Assembly (NCBI GenBank): GCA_900772575.1
Contig: CAAHEN010000162.1
Span: 1 to 13,519, forward strand
Direction of reading: 5' to 3'
From: Bacteroidaceae bacterium
GTDB taxonomy: Bacteria > Bacteroidota > Bacteroidia > Bacteroidales > Bacteroidaceae
DNA: 13,519 bases
This document shows positions 1-7,239 of the stretch, piece after piece. The notes beneath the pieces were generated by a model that had not been told where the DNA came from, searched no databases, and saw only the letters and a program-made list of their open reading frames with translations. Position 1 is the first letter of the stretch. Every line of letters starts with the position of its first letter. The position numbers and the translations under genes were made by a program.

Positions 1-1070
1 GAGATCCACAGGTGCATCAGCGTCCAGAGCAGGATGTCCAGCCCCAGGAGCAGGTTGATGTCCAGGCGGTTCATCAGGCTCAGGTTCAGCAGGGCGAAGA
101 AGGCGTCGAGCATCAGGATCGTCAGCATGGCCGTGCGGTGGCTCATGCCAAGGGCGAGGAACTTGTGGTGGATGTGCGTCTTGTCGGGAAGGAACGGGTT
201 CCGGCCACGGCGCAGGCGGCCGAACATCACCCGGATCACGTCAAGGCAGGGGATCATCAGCAGCGAGAACGCCACCACGGGCGCGGCGGCGAAGCTCGCC
301 GCGGGCGTCTCCTCGGAGTAGCGGCAGAACAGCACGGCCAGCATGCCCAGCACCAGGCCCACCACCTGCGAGCCGCAGTCGCCCATGAAGATCTTGCTGT
401 GCCGCTCGGCGCGCCCGAACACGTTGTAATAGTAGAACGGCACCAGCGCGCCAAGCATGGCGAAGGCCACCGCAGCGCTCACGAAGTGCCCCCGGCCGGT
501 GAACAGGCTGCCCAGGAAGAACAGCGCCACCATGCTCAGCCCGGAGGCCAGGCCGTCGATGCCGTCGATCAGGTTGACCGCGTTGATCACGTACACGATC
601 ACCACCACCGAGAGCGGCATGCCCACGTACCACGGCAGGGCGTGGACGCCGAAGAGACCGCAAAGGTCGTTCAGCCACACCCCGGAGCCCACCACCAGCG
701 CCGCGCAGGCGAACTGGACGAGGAACTTGACGCGGTAGCCCACACCGATCAGGTCGTCGGTGATGCCCTCCAGGTAGAGCAGCAGCAGGGCGCACAGCCC
801 AAGGGTCAGGTGCGTAGAGGCCACGTGCGTCATGCCGGGAGCGTAGAGGCCCGTGAGCGTGGCCAGCCCCATCAGCAGGGCGAAAGAGATGATCAGCGCC
901 GGGGCGAAAGCCACGCCGCCCAGGCGGGGTACAACGCCAGTGTGCACCTTGCGCTCGTCGACCGTGTCGAAGAGCTTCTTCTTGAACGAGATCAGGATGA
1001 TGCGCGGAATCATGCACGCCGACACCGCGAAGCTGAAGGCGAAGCTCAGGAATAGGAATAAATGGTTCAT
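1..1070 (-). CDS. wecA: WecA/TagO-type undecaprenyl-phosphate HexNAc-1-phosphate transferase (3' end cut by window)
   Basis: This polytopic inner-membrane enzyme moves a HexNAc-1-phosphate (GlcNAc-1-P in WecA) from its UDP-sugar to undecaprenyl phosphate, the first committed step of lipid-linked glycan synthesis. The visible 356 residues start MNHLFLFLSFAF with a hydrophobic first helix. They then show the family landmarks in order: VHTGVVPRLGGVAF (about 42-55), the Asp pair in GITDDLIGVGYRVKFLVQ, NAVNLIDGIDGLASG, MGDCGSQVVG, and the cytosolic His motif PDKTHIHHKFLALG. The frame stays open to base 1, so only the C-terminal tail is missing. It begins 33 bases after the stop of the nucleotidyltransferase gene and is probably co-transcribed with it. 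G+C is very high (41 of 60 bases at 361-420), unlike the locus core. Family assignment is secure from the motifs; the exact sugar (GlcNAc or another HexNAc) is inferred. Confidence 0.93.
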   Translation of the reverse strand, partial: MNHLFLFLSFAFSFAVSACMIPRIILISFKKKLFDTVDERKVHTGVVPRLGGVAFAPALIISFALLMGLATLTGLYAPGMTHVASTHLTLGLCALLLLYLEGITDDLIGVGYRVKFLVQFACAALVVGSGVWLNDLCGLFGVHALPWYVGMPLSVVVIVYVINAVNLIDGIDGLASGLSMVALFFLGSLFTGRGHFVSAAVAFAMLGALVPFYYYNVFGRAERHSKIFMGDCGSQVVGLVLGMLAVLFCRYSEETPAASFAAAPVVAFSLLMIPCLDVIRVMFGRLRRGRNPFLPDKTHIHHKFLALGMSHRTAMLTILMLDAFFALLNLSLMNRLDINLLLGLDILLWTLMHLWI

Positions 1071-1103
1071 CTGTATATGGGATTAAGTTCTTGAACATGA
1101 ATA

Positions 1104-2195
1104 TTAGGGCCGGGCCAGTCTGCCGGCCCACCAATGGCGGTAGCCGAAGTGCCAGATTTTGAACAGCGGTGTGCAGAGGGCTTCAGAAGGGTAGTGCCGG
1201 ACAAAACGAAAGTTGCGGCCGACACGGTGCCAAAAAGTGGACAGCGCCGAATGGCTGTGTACGAGGCGCGGGTCGTAGTGCCCCATATTGCCGCTTGTCA
1301 TGATTTCGGCCAGCAGGAACTGCCCCTCAGGCTCATTTGGCGGTAGCAGCATGAAGTGGTCTTCGAGGCCGAATGCCGCGTGCATCACCCACATTACGGC
1401 TGCGGCAAAGCGTGTCATACCTAGCTGCCCCAGCTCATTCAGGGTCTGACGGCGTTCTGTCTCTGAAAATCCTTGGTGCAACACATAGTAATAGTCCAAC
1501 AACTGCCGCAAGCCCACTCCCTCACCGAAAAGGTGCCGGTAAATGTGTACGAGAATGTAGACGCGGTTGAATTCCGATGTCGGCACACAGACCTCACCCG
1601 CGTCCTGTGGCAACGCTATGTGGTGCTGCAACTGGGCTGCCTGCTGACTGCGAAAGAAACGCTGCAGGCGACGATTGGTGAGCGGACTGAACATCCAAGA
1701 CGGTGTGAAATGGGCTTCGACGGCAATGTCTGGTTGCTGGAAAAACGCCATTTGGTGATAGATGACATGGCGGTTGCCCGTCTGGGCACGGATATATTTC
1801 GCTATAGCCAGACGACGGCCTTTCACCCAGACGTCGATATCGCCCGGAATGCGAAGCTCAGGATGGGGATAGAGCTGTGAGATGCCTTGGCCTTTCAAGA
1901 TAACAGCCGGAAATCCAGCTGCCTCAAGTGTCTGGCAGAGGCACACCGCCTCACGGTTCATCACGCGGTTGCGGGCTGCGATGCGCTGTGTCGCCACATA
2001 CCATTCCAACAACAGATCGCGCGGCGGTTGCTGTGGCTTGGGCAGGCGCTCCACACCGGCGAAGAGCACGCCGGTCAGCGTCTGCTTACAGGCTTCGCCA
2101 TAGAGAGCGTGCCACACCTGTGGCGTCAGACTGTGCCTGAAAGTGGCGCTGCCCCCCAGCGAGAAGCGGACAAAGTCAAAGAAAATTTCATCCAT
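1104..2195 (-). CDS. Uncharacterised nucleotidyltransferase family protein (PF14907-like)
   Basis: This 363-residue protein matches the uncharacterised nucleotidyltransferase family often found in polysaccharide loci. The diagnostic segment is LKGQGISQLYPHPELR followed by GDIDVWV (about residues 100-124), where D119 and D121 look like the metal-binding Asp pair of the polymerase-beta fold. A later acidic position lies in VEAHF (about 159-163), and HIYRHLFGEGVGLRQLLDYY matches the family's C-terminal helical region. The frame is open upstream to 2309, but the ATG at 2195-2193 is preferred. It overlaps the WecG stop codon by one base (TGATG), and the upstream extension would lie entirely within wecG. 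No signal peptide or clear membrane segment is seen, so it is probably cytoplasmic. Substrate and product are unknown; glycan or enzyme modification is only inference from context. Confidence 0.85.
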   Translation of the reverse strand: MDEIFFDFVRFSLGGSATFRHSLTPQVWHALYGEACKQTLTGVLFAGVERLPKPQQPPRDLLLEWYVATQRIAARNRVMNREAVCLCQTLEAAGFPAVILKGQGISQLYPHPELRIPGDIDVWVKGRRLAIAKYIRAQTGNRHVIYHQMAFFQQPDIAVEAHFTPSWMFSPLTNRRLQRFFRSQQAAQLQHHIALPQDAGEVCVPTSEFNRVYILVHIYRHLFGEGVGLRQLLDYYYVLHQGFSETERRQTLNELGQLGMTRFAAAVMWVMHAAFGLEDHFMLLPPNEPEGQFLLAEIMTSGNMGHYDPRLVHSHSALSTFWHRVGRNFRFVRHYPSEALCTPLFKIWHFGYRHWWAGRLARP

Positions 2196-2197
2196 CA
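2193..2197 (-). promoter_or_regulatory. TGATG stop/start overlap coupling wecG to the nucleotidyltransferase
   Basis: The TGA of the WecG-like gene (2197-2195) shares its A with the ATG of the next gene (2195-2193). Such one-base overlaps typically allow translational coupling by re-initiation. It fixes the start of the downstream gene 114 bases later than the longest open frame would suggest. Confidence 0.8.
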
Positions 2198-2902
2198 GAT
2201 CTTGCCGCGCTTGACGTCCAGCAAGAATCTGGCCAAGTGTACTTGTCGCTTGATACGTGAGGGCTGCTTGATGAGCCGGTAGAGAAACTCCATATTGTGG
2301 TTCACCCACCAGCGGGGAGCACGTTTCACGGAACCGGTGTAGACATCGAAACTACCGCCAAGTCCCTGATATATGGCGGGGTGGCGCTCCATCATCTCCT
2401 CCATGAGCAGTTCCTGCTTGGGCGACCCCATGGCCACAAACACCACGTCGGGCTGTTTCTCCGCCACGTCGGCGATCAAGGCTTGGCGCTCCTCGTCTGT
2501 CCGTATGTAGCCATTGCGGTAGCCTGCGATGTGGATTCCGGGAAATTCTGCCCGCAGCTTGGCCACTGTGGCATCAATGACCTCCTGCTTGCCGCCCACG
2601 AGATAGAATGTGCTGGGACCGCTGTAGAGTGCGCGCACTATCTTCAGCCACAGTTCACAGCCAGGGATTTTTACCGCATCTTTCCGCCCGTGCTTCTTCA
2701 GTGCCATCACGGCCCCATAGCCGTCGCAATAACCGATGTTACGGTTGATGATGGCACGCGTCTGTGCCGTGGCGTGCAGTATTTTTTCGGCATTGATGGC
2801 CACAAGGATGCCCTTGCGTCCCTTGACATAGGCCAGCAGTTCGTCGAACGACTTGAAGGGGTAGACCTTCACGCCGTTCAGGATAACGCGATTGTCTTGC
2901 AT
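2195..2902 (-). CDS. wecG: WecG/TagA/CpsF family glycosyltransferase (GT26)
   Basis: A 235-residue GT26 enzyme. WecG adds ManNAcA, and TagA adds ManNAc, to lipid-linked GlcNAc on the cytoplasmic membrane face. Landmarks: NAEKI (about 37-41), YCDGYGAVMALKKHG with the invariant Asp near residue 60 (probably equivalent to the catalytic Asp65 described for TagA), TFYLVGGKQEV, VVFVAMGSPKQELLME, GLGGSFDVYTGSVKRAP, and a C-terminal arm WWVNHNMEFLYRLIKQPSR, which in this family helps membrane association. The frame could begin at a TTG at 2929, but the ATG at 2902 keeps the whole domain and is the more usual codon. Together with wecB and wecC upstream, the likely donor is UDP-ManNAcA and the likely acceptor the WecA product. 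The gene is followed by a TGATG overlap with the nucleotidyltransferase. Confidence 0.92.
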   Translation of the reverse strand: MQDNRVILNGVKVYPFKSFDELLAYVKGRKGILVAINAEKILHATAQTRAIINRNIGYCDGYGAVMALKKHGRKDAVKIPGCELWLKIVRALYSGPSTFYLVGGKQEVIDATVAKLRAEFPGIHIAGYRNGYIRTDEERQALIADVAEKQPDVVFVAMGSPKQELLMEEMMERHPAIYQGLGGSFDVYTGSVKRAPRWWVNHNMEFLYRLIKQPSRIKRQVHLARFLLDVKRGKI

Positions 2903-3091
2903 GTTAAGTATTTGGTTATCGTAATTCAAGTTTCTTCTCTGTAAATAGTCCTTGGCTCATGTGGGAAAACCTACGCTCACTGTCGGGACTGGTGTTGCAA
3001 TGCCATGTAGGTGGTCGTCTGCGTGGTTTATCGGTGTCGCACTGGATATGGGTGCAATAAACCTATCATTCTGCACATTGAATGGTTCGTT
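2903..3091. other. 189-base intergenic gap before wecG
   Basis: This is one of the two widest gaps in the window. I see no convincing gene in it, no hairpin longer than about five base pairs, and no good match to the Bacteroides promoter pair (TTTG and TAnnTTTG). A secondary promoter for wecG, the nucleotidyltransferase and wecA could lie here, since this is where the variable core meets the conserved end of the locus, but the sequence does not prove it. Confidence 0.5.
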
Positions 3092-4345
3092 TTATTTCAT
3101 ATTTTGCACTGAGTTTTGTGCAGAAAGAGGTGCGAAATTCCGTCCAGTTTCATGTTCGCTTAATACATAATGGCTCAAGGCGTTAAACATAAAGGCATTG
3201 CTCCAGCGCATATAGGGAATCCGGCTGCTGACACCCGGTTTCAGCTGGTAATAGAAATATCCCCGGCGGTCTTGCATGTGCCGTACTGTCCAGTCCAGCA
3301 CTTTCGCGGCAAGTTCCTTGTTAGCTGAAAAGCGATGCAAGCGGCGGAGCGTCACAAACAGCTGGCCGGGGCAATGGATGTCGATGGGGTATTTGCGGTT
3401 ATGGTAGTACTTGGGACAACCGTCTTCCTCAAAGAAATTCTGGACATAAAAGCTGAATCCCCTTTCTATATGGTCGTGGAATGATGTGTCGCCCGTCTGC
3501 TCTTCATAAGCGATCAGGCCATCAAGGTTGTACCCCGTATGGAAACTGTCTATCCAAGACTGCACCGGCAGCAGGCCATACACCCAAGAGCCGTCTGCGG
3601 CCTGCCCCTGCGTGCAGGCTGCCACAGAGGCACGCGCTGCTTCGCTGTAGGCTTCATTGGCGGTGTATTTGAAGCAATAGGCCAGTAGTTTGCTGCCAAG
3701 CAACGAGGCGTTGTACACGGTGTCGTTGCCCTGAAGCGGGCTGTATGAAAAGAGGAAGCCCCCCGTGCAGGGAGCACGGTGCAGATCGTGCATCACAAAC
3801 TCCGCCGCCGTCAGGGCCACATCAAGATAATGTTGCTCGCCTGTAGCTTCGTAGGCGTCCATCAGTGCTGTGGCACAGAAATTGGTAGCCACTACTGTCG
3901 GTGTGAATTTCGGGAAGAGAAAAAGCCGCCGTGCCTGCCAGTCGAAGTTATAGCCCCAGCAAGCACCGTGGTAGTTGCCTTGGCTTTGCAAGGTGATAAG
4001 CAAGTCCGCCAGCCCTTTGATCCGTGCCGTCAATTCATCCTCTGTTCCCAGCGCCTCAGCCAGAGATGGCCTACTGCGTACGGCCCGTAGCAGGTTGCAG
4101 TAGCCCTGTAGGAAAAGGCCAATCCCCTTGGCATTGTACTCTTTGGGTACCAAGGCCAAGCGGCGCAGGTTTACGGGGCAACGCTTGAAGCCTTGGATCA
4201 TCACGAGGCGGCAGAGTGCCGAACGCTTCAAGAATGGCAAGGCTTGGAAAACCTTTGAATTGAGTCCGTCGTAAGGATCCCAACCCTTGAAATGTTCCTG
4301 TTCGCAATAACGTTTCAGGGGAAGGAGTGCTTTCAATGCATCCAT
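3092..4345 (-). CDS. Polysaccharide-locus protein of the family mislabelled 'delta-aminolevulinic acid dehydratase'
   Basis: A 417-residue soluble-looking protein without signal peptide or membrane helices. It has family-type segments: GWDPYDGLNS near the N-terminus (about 21-30), GACWGYNFDWQARR (about 127-140), a run of helical repeats with YEATGEQHYLDVA and YEEQTGDTSFHDH, DSFHTGYNLDGL, and KYPIDIHCPGQLF towards the C-terminus. Such helical repeats with conserved aromatic and acidic loops suggest an (alpha/alpha)6-toroid (six-hairpin) fold. Close relatives in Bacteroidales capsule loci are often auto-annotated as delta-aminolevulinic acid dehydratase, but I see no haem-pathway active-site Lys/Cys motifs, so that name should not be used. 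The open frame reaches a GTG at 4384; the ATG at 4345 is preferred because it directly precedes the conserved region. It starts 55 bases after the acetyltransferase. Its biochemical activity (epimerase, lyase, hydrolase or other) is unknown. Confidence 0.75.
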   Translation of the reverse strand: MDALKALLPLKRYCEQEHFKGWDPYDGLNSKVFQALPFLKRSALCRLVMIQGFKRCPVNLRRLALVPKEYNAKGIGLFLQGYCNLLRAVRSRPSLAEALGTEDELTARIKGLADLLITLQSQGNYHGACWGYNFDWQARRLFLFPKFTPTVVATNFCATALMDAYEATGEQHYLDVALTAAEFVMHDLHRAPCTGGFLFSYSPLQGNDTVYNASLLGSKLLAYCFKYTANEAYSEAARASVAACTQGQAADGSWVYGLLPVQSWIDSFHTGYNLDGLIAYEEQTGDTSFHDHIERGFSFYVQNFFEEDGCPKYYHNRKYPIDIHCPGQLFVTLRRLHRFSANKELAAKVLDWTVRHMQDRRGYFYYQLKPGVSSRIPYMRWSNAFMFNALSHYVLSEHETGRNFAPLSAQNSVQNMK

Positions 4346-4400
4346 GGTATGGTTCGTTTGGGTTCTAAATAAGTGTTTCGGCACAAGGGGGAATCGATCG

Positions 4401-4831
4401 CTACGTGTCCTTATAGCGTAAGATGCGTGCAGGCACCCCAGCTACAATCGCATTGGCAGGTACAGGCTTGTTTACTACTGCGTTCGCCCCAATTTCAGCA
4501 TTGTCGCCAACGCTAATGCCGCCAAAGACAATAGCACCCTTGTGTATGTGGACATTGTTGCCTATAGTGGGAACGCCGGGAAACCGGGAATTACCCCCCC
4601 GATTGTTACTTGTTGACTTATTAATACATTATTTCCGATTGTGGCTTTGGAGTGGATAATCACTCCGACTCCCCCATAACCCAGTTTTGTACCTTTGCCA
4701 ATCTTTGCTTGATAAGGTACTTTACTATTGTAAATAAAAAAGATGAGTAATGTGATAAGCTTTGGCAATGCTGGTATGTGGTGCAGATAGAGCCACCGCG
4801 ACATGCGATAGAATAAAATGGCATTGAGCAT
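4401..4831 (-). pseudogene. Serine-acetyltransferase-like hexapeptide-repeat O-acetyltransferase, broken by a one-base frameshift
   Basis: Two adjacent frames encode one left-handed beta-helix acetyltransferase of about 143 residues. It would transfer acetyl from acetyl-CoA to a sugar hydroxyl of the repeat unit. The first part starts MLNAILFYRMSRWLY (ATG 4831) and has the catalytic-type His in GVGVIIHSKATIGNNV (His60), reaching VTIGG at residue 79. A run of seven G (4600-4594 on the coding strand) then throws translation into VIPGFPAFPL and a stop at 4562. The continuation NSRFPGVPTIGNNVHIHKG to AGVPARILRYKDT, ending with TAG at 4401, lies in the next frame. One extra G restores a perfect TIGGGNSRFPGVP junction. 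The open frame extends upstream to a TTG at 4942, overlapping the GT4 gene, but family proteins typically begin near the ATG used here. The cause could be decay, phase variation or a sequencing error. Confidence 0.9.
4594..4600 (-). repeat. G7 homopolymer at the frameshift point
   Basis: Seven consecutive C on the plus strand (G on the coding strand) lie exactly where the acetyltransferase frame breaks. Eight G would give an intact protein; seven give a product truncated about 10 residues after the tract. Homopolymer runs are prone to slippage in replication and to indel errors in sequencing. Confidence 0.9.
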
Positions 4832-4884
4832 AATGACGATATTATTGGTAAATGAAAATCTAAGTGATGGGACTATATTTCTCA

Positions 4885-4912
4885 GTGTATATATGGCTGT
4901 GTATATATGGCT
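4885..4912. repeat. Perfect tandem duplication, 2 x 14 bases
   Basis: The unit GTGTATATATGGCT (plus strand) occurs at 4885-4898 and again at 4899-4912 with no mismatch, followed by GT as the start of a third copy. It lies in the 98-base gap between the GT4 stop and the acetyltransferase ATG, so it alters the leader of the acetyltransferase and no established coding region. It resembles a recent slippage event. Confidence 0.9.
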
Positions 4913-4929
4913 GTCTGATCCTTGTTTTT

Positions 4930-5982
4930 TCAACGGGCGCAATACTGATTCAGATCCGCCTCAAAACGTGCAGTCACCTTAGAAGCCATAAAATGCTCTA
5001 CGGCGTAGTCGTGATTATATTGGCAAATGCTGCGTACTTTGGCTGGATCGCTCATCAGGCTGTCAACATAGTCGGCATAAGTTTGCGGCGAGAGTGATTC
5101 AGTGAGCAGTCCCATTTGCTTTTGTACGAAGAAATCACATATCCCTCCCACCGGTCGGCTCACTATGGGCAGGCCGAAAGCCATTGCCTCAAGCACGGAA
5201 GTGGCCATCCCTTCCCCATGGGTGGGTAGGATGTACAGATCTGCTTCGCGAAACTCCTGCCTTAATGCTTTGCCCGAGAGCATGCCATGAAAGGTGACAT
5301 CTGCGATGCCATTGGTGGAAACATAGTCTTTAGCCCTGCTCTCAGCGCTTCCTGATCCGCATATTGAAAGTTTGAGCTGTGGGTGCTTCGCCTTTAAGAG
5401 GGCGAAGGCCTTAAGCGCGATCATGATGCCCTTACTTTCTTCTAGGCGGGCAACGAACAGCAAAGTACCGATCTTTCCCGTGCGACAGTTTATGTCGAAA
5501 TCCTCCAGCATCTCGTCAGCTACTTTGGTGGTGGTTAGCAACACTGGGCACTTCAAGCCTGCGGCTAGGAGTTTGTCACGAAAACCGGAATAGAGTACGT
5601 AGATAAAGGCGCTGCGTCCGTAGATGTGCTTGAACCACCATGGATGTCGCACGATGCTGTCGGCCATGCGCTCATCCCAGCCATGAATGAATGTCACTAC
5701 CCGCTTGCCAAAGGCCCTTGCCAGAAGTACATAGACCGCTGTCCGGCAGAGCAAAAACTTATAGAGCGATGTGTTGACCACCACCACGTCCGTCTTTGAG
5801 AAGCAGAGTTTGAACAGGAAGGTCAGGTAATCAGGTAATAGCATGGTCCACGCTGGTATCCCCTTGCGCCTGCCCTGCCATGCATAATCCACTTTGTTTT
5901 TCCAGTATGGATGCAAACCCTTAAAATGGTTGGCCACGCCACCTAGAAGATTGAATGAGGGGGATATAATCAGGATATTCAC
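4930..5982 (-). CDS. GT4-family glycosyltransferase
   Basis: A 350-residue GT-B fold enzyme that would transfer a sugar from a nucleotide donor to the lipid-linked oligosaccharide at the inner membrane. It begins MNILIISPSFNLLGGVANHF, the typical GT4 N-terminus with a Gly-Gly acceptor loop. It has the inter-domain start GTLLFVARLEESKGI (about 172-186) of the nucleotide-sugar-binding domain, and the donor-binding E-x7-E motif EGMATSVLEAMAFGLPIV with Glu257 and Glu265. The start codon is GTG at 5982; it is well supported because the canonical N-terminus begins exactly there and no ATG precedes it closely. It follows the polymerase gene by 37 bases. Retaining stereochemistry is known for GT4; donor and acceptor cannot be read from sequence. 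Confidence 0.93.
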   Translation of the reverse strand: MNILIISPSFNLLGGVANHFKGLHPYWKNKVDYAWQGRRKGIPAWTMLLPDYLTFLFKLCFSKTDVVVVNTSLYKFLLCRTAVYVLLARAFGKRVVTFIHGWDERMADSIVRHPWWFKHIYGRSAFIYVLYSGFRDKLLAAGLKCPVLLTTTKVADEMLEDFDINCRTGKIGTLLFVARLEESKGIMIALKAFALLKAKHPQLKLSICGSGSAESRAKDYVSTNGIADVTFHGMLSGKALRQEFREADLYILPTHGEGMATSVLEAMAFGLPIVSRPVGGICDFFVQKQMGLLTESLSPQTYADYVDSLMSDPAKVRSICQYNHDYAVEHFMASKVTARFEADLNQYCAR

Positions 5983-6019
5983 TTTTGTGGAATCTTATAG
6001 ATTAAAGGACGAAACACAC

Positions 6020-7237
6020 TTAGCCGTGAATTAGCCTTGTGTATATATTGGAGAACCAAAGTCCCCAATCCATGAGTGTATCGCGTTGTTCTACGACCTG
6101 TGTCGCCAATGCATATAGTACTACAGGCGCAAACAGAGCGACACAAATGGAGGAGCGGTTTAACCATTTATTTTCATTGATACGAAGTAGGATGAACAAA
6201 TAAGAATAGGTCATTAATATGAGAAGCTTGTAGGTGCGCTGGTACAGAACAATTTCAACGTAAGAGAGATTTGTTATAAAGAAAAGGATTAAAAGAAAAC
6301 CAAAGAATTGTGGGTAATTGTTCTTGAATAGATTCCGATTCTTACGCCAAAGGGTATATAGTAAAATGCAGGCTACTCCGAATAGTATATCCCATCTGCT
6401 TTGGTAAACAAGGTTGGCCTCCCCATTACGAACCATCAACGTCCTTGCGCCTTCAGCCAAGTTTTCATTCTCTGAATAGTCTCCACGAGTGTAGGCGGAG
6501 ATTATGGGCAGGCCTGCCATCCAGTTAATTATCTGATTACTGACTCCGCGTAGAAAAATACCGCAGACGGCTAAGGCTGCTTTGATTCTCATACGATGTC
6601 CTAGGAGGTAGTTGATGAATGCAGCAGCTACGATATTCAGTAGGCCGAAGTGAAATAAAAGAGAGAAACTGGAGAGAACCAAATATTTCTTTTTCTCAGA
6701 AAGAATGAATTTGGAATAGAATGCGCAGAAGAAAAAACCTCCGTTCCAGTATCTCAGACCATAATACCAGTAGAACTCGACAGTCAGTGCCATTGTTAAG
6801 AGTACCAGCATCTGCATTTTTCCCATCGGTTGTAAATAGAATCTTCTATATTGGTTGATGAAAAACAAGAAGAATGTGGCATATACTGCGGCGGCACAGC
6901 CACTGAAGAATTCACGCGAAGTGGAGATATAAACAATAGATAGCTTGAAAAGCTTATGCCAAGGTTCTTTGCCAATCCAGTCCACAGCTGTCCATGCAAT
7001 ATTTACGGGCTGATTAGCAAAGGTTAAGAGTGTATGATAATGCTGCTCTAAATCCATACAGGCTCCTACGTATGAGCCAAAATAAAATGCGTAAGCTATA
7101 AAGAAACATTGTGATACTCGGCTCCTGAATGTACATATAGCTAAGATGAAGCTGGCTACGGGTAATACGAGGAATAACAGGCAATGGGCCAAGATTAGAT
7201 GGGCCTGTACCTCTCTCTGTATGTAAGAGGCTCTCAT
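6020..7237 (-). CDS. wzy: EpsG/Wzy-like polysaccharide polymerase (multi-pass membrane protein)
   Basis: A 405-residue hydrophobic protein with roughly ten to twelve membrane segments, including LLFLVLPVASFILAICTF, AVYATFFLFFINQY and a C-terminal FFGFLLILFFITNL. Segments such as YWYYGLRYWNGGFFF and LSSFSLLFHFGLLNI (Arg in a loop, then a His within a helix) resemble the EpsG/Wzy group, which joins repeat units on the periplasmic side. As usual, primary sequence is too variable for a firm family call. The assignment rests on topology plus its place among Wzx and glycosyltransferase genes, and on the absence of another candidate. Its ATG overlaps the preceding GT2 stop by one base (TAATG). G+C is the lowest of the window (19 of 60 bases at 6661-6720). 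An O-antigen ligase or O-acyltransferase is the less likely alternative. Confidence 0.8.
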   Translation of the reverse strand: MRASYIQREVQAHLILAHCLLFLVLPVASFILAICTFRSRVSQCFFIAYAFYFGSYVGACMDLEQHYHTLLTFANQPVNIAWTAVDWIGKEPWHKLFKLSIVYISTSREFFSGCAAAVYATFFLFFINQYRRFYLQPMGKMQMLVLLTMALTVEFYWYYGLRYWNGGFFFCAFYSKFILSEKKKYLVLSSFSLLFHFGLLNIVAAAFINYLLGHRMRIKAALAVCGIFLRGVSNQIINWMAGLPIISAYTRGDYSENENLAEGARTLMVRNGEANLVYQSRWDILFGVACILLYTLWRKNRNLFKNNYPQFFGFLLILFFITNLSYVEIVLYQRTYKLLILMTYSYLFILLRINENKWLNRSSICVALFAPVVLYALATQVVEQRDTLMDWGLWFSNIYTRLIHG

Positions 7238-7239
7238 TA
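7235..7239 (-). promoter_or_regulatory. TAATG stop/start overlap between GT2 and polymerase genes
   Basis: The TAA of the GT2 gene (7239-7237) shares its last A with the ATG of the polymerase (7237-7235). This indicates translational coupling, and both sides of this junction are AT-rich, consistent with the two pieces having moved together. Confidence 0.75.

Noticed and set aside
12..1055. Long plus-strand open frame of 347 codons opposite wecA
   Set aside because: It is rich in His, Gln, Glu and Arg with no hydrophobic core or motif, as expected for an antisense shadow of a high-GC gene. The minus strand in the same place encodes a full set of WecA motifs.
241..1134. 297-codon minus-strand frame overlapping wecA
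   Set aside because: It is in the wrong frame, with Arg/Gly/Ala/Pro-rich low-information content. The real WecA frame begins at the ATG at 1070 and runs off the window.
2195..2309. N-terminal extension of the nucleotidyltransferase to 2309
   Set aside because: The extra 38 codons lie entirely inside wecG and precede a well-placed ATG in a TGATG overlap, so the longer start is unlikely.
3103..3123. Small TGCAC/GTGCA hairpin at the end of the 'ALAD-like' gene as a terminator
   Set aside because: The stem is only about five base pairs, lies within the coding sequence and is not followed by a clear T run on the coding strand.
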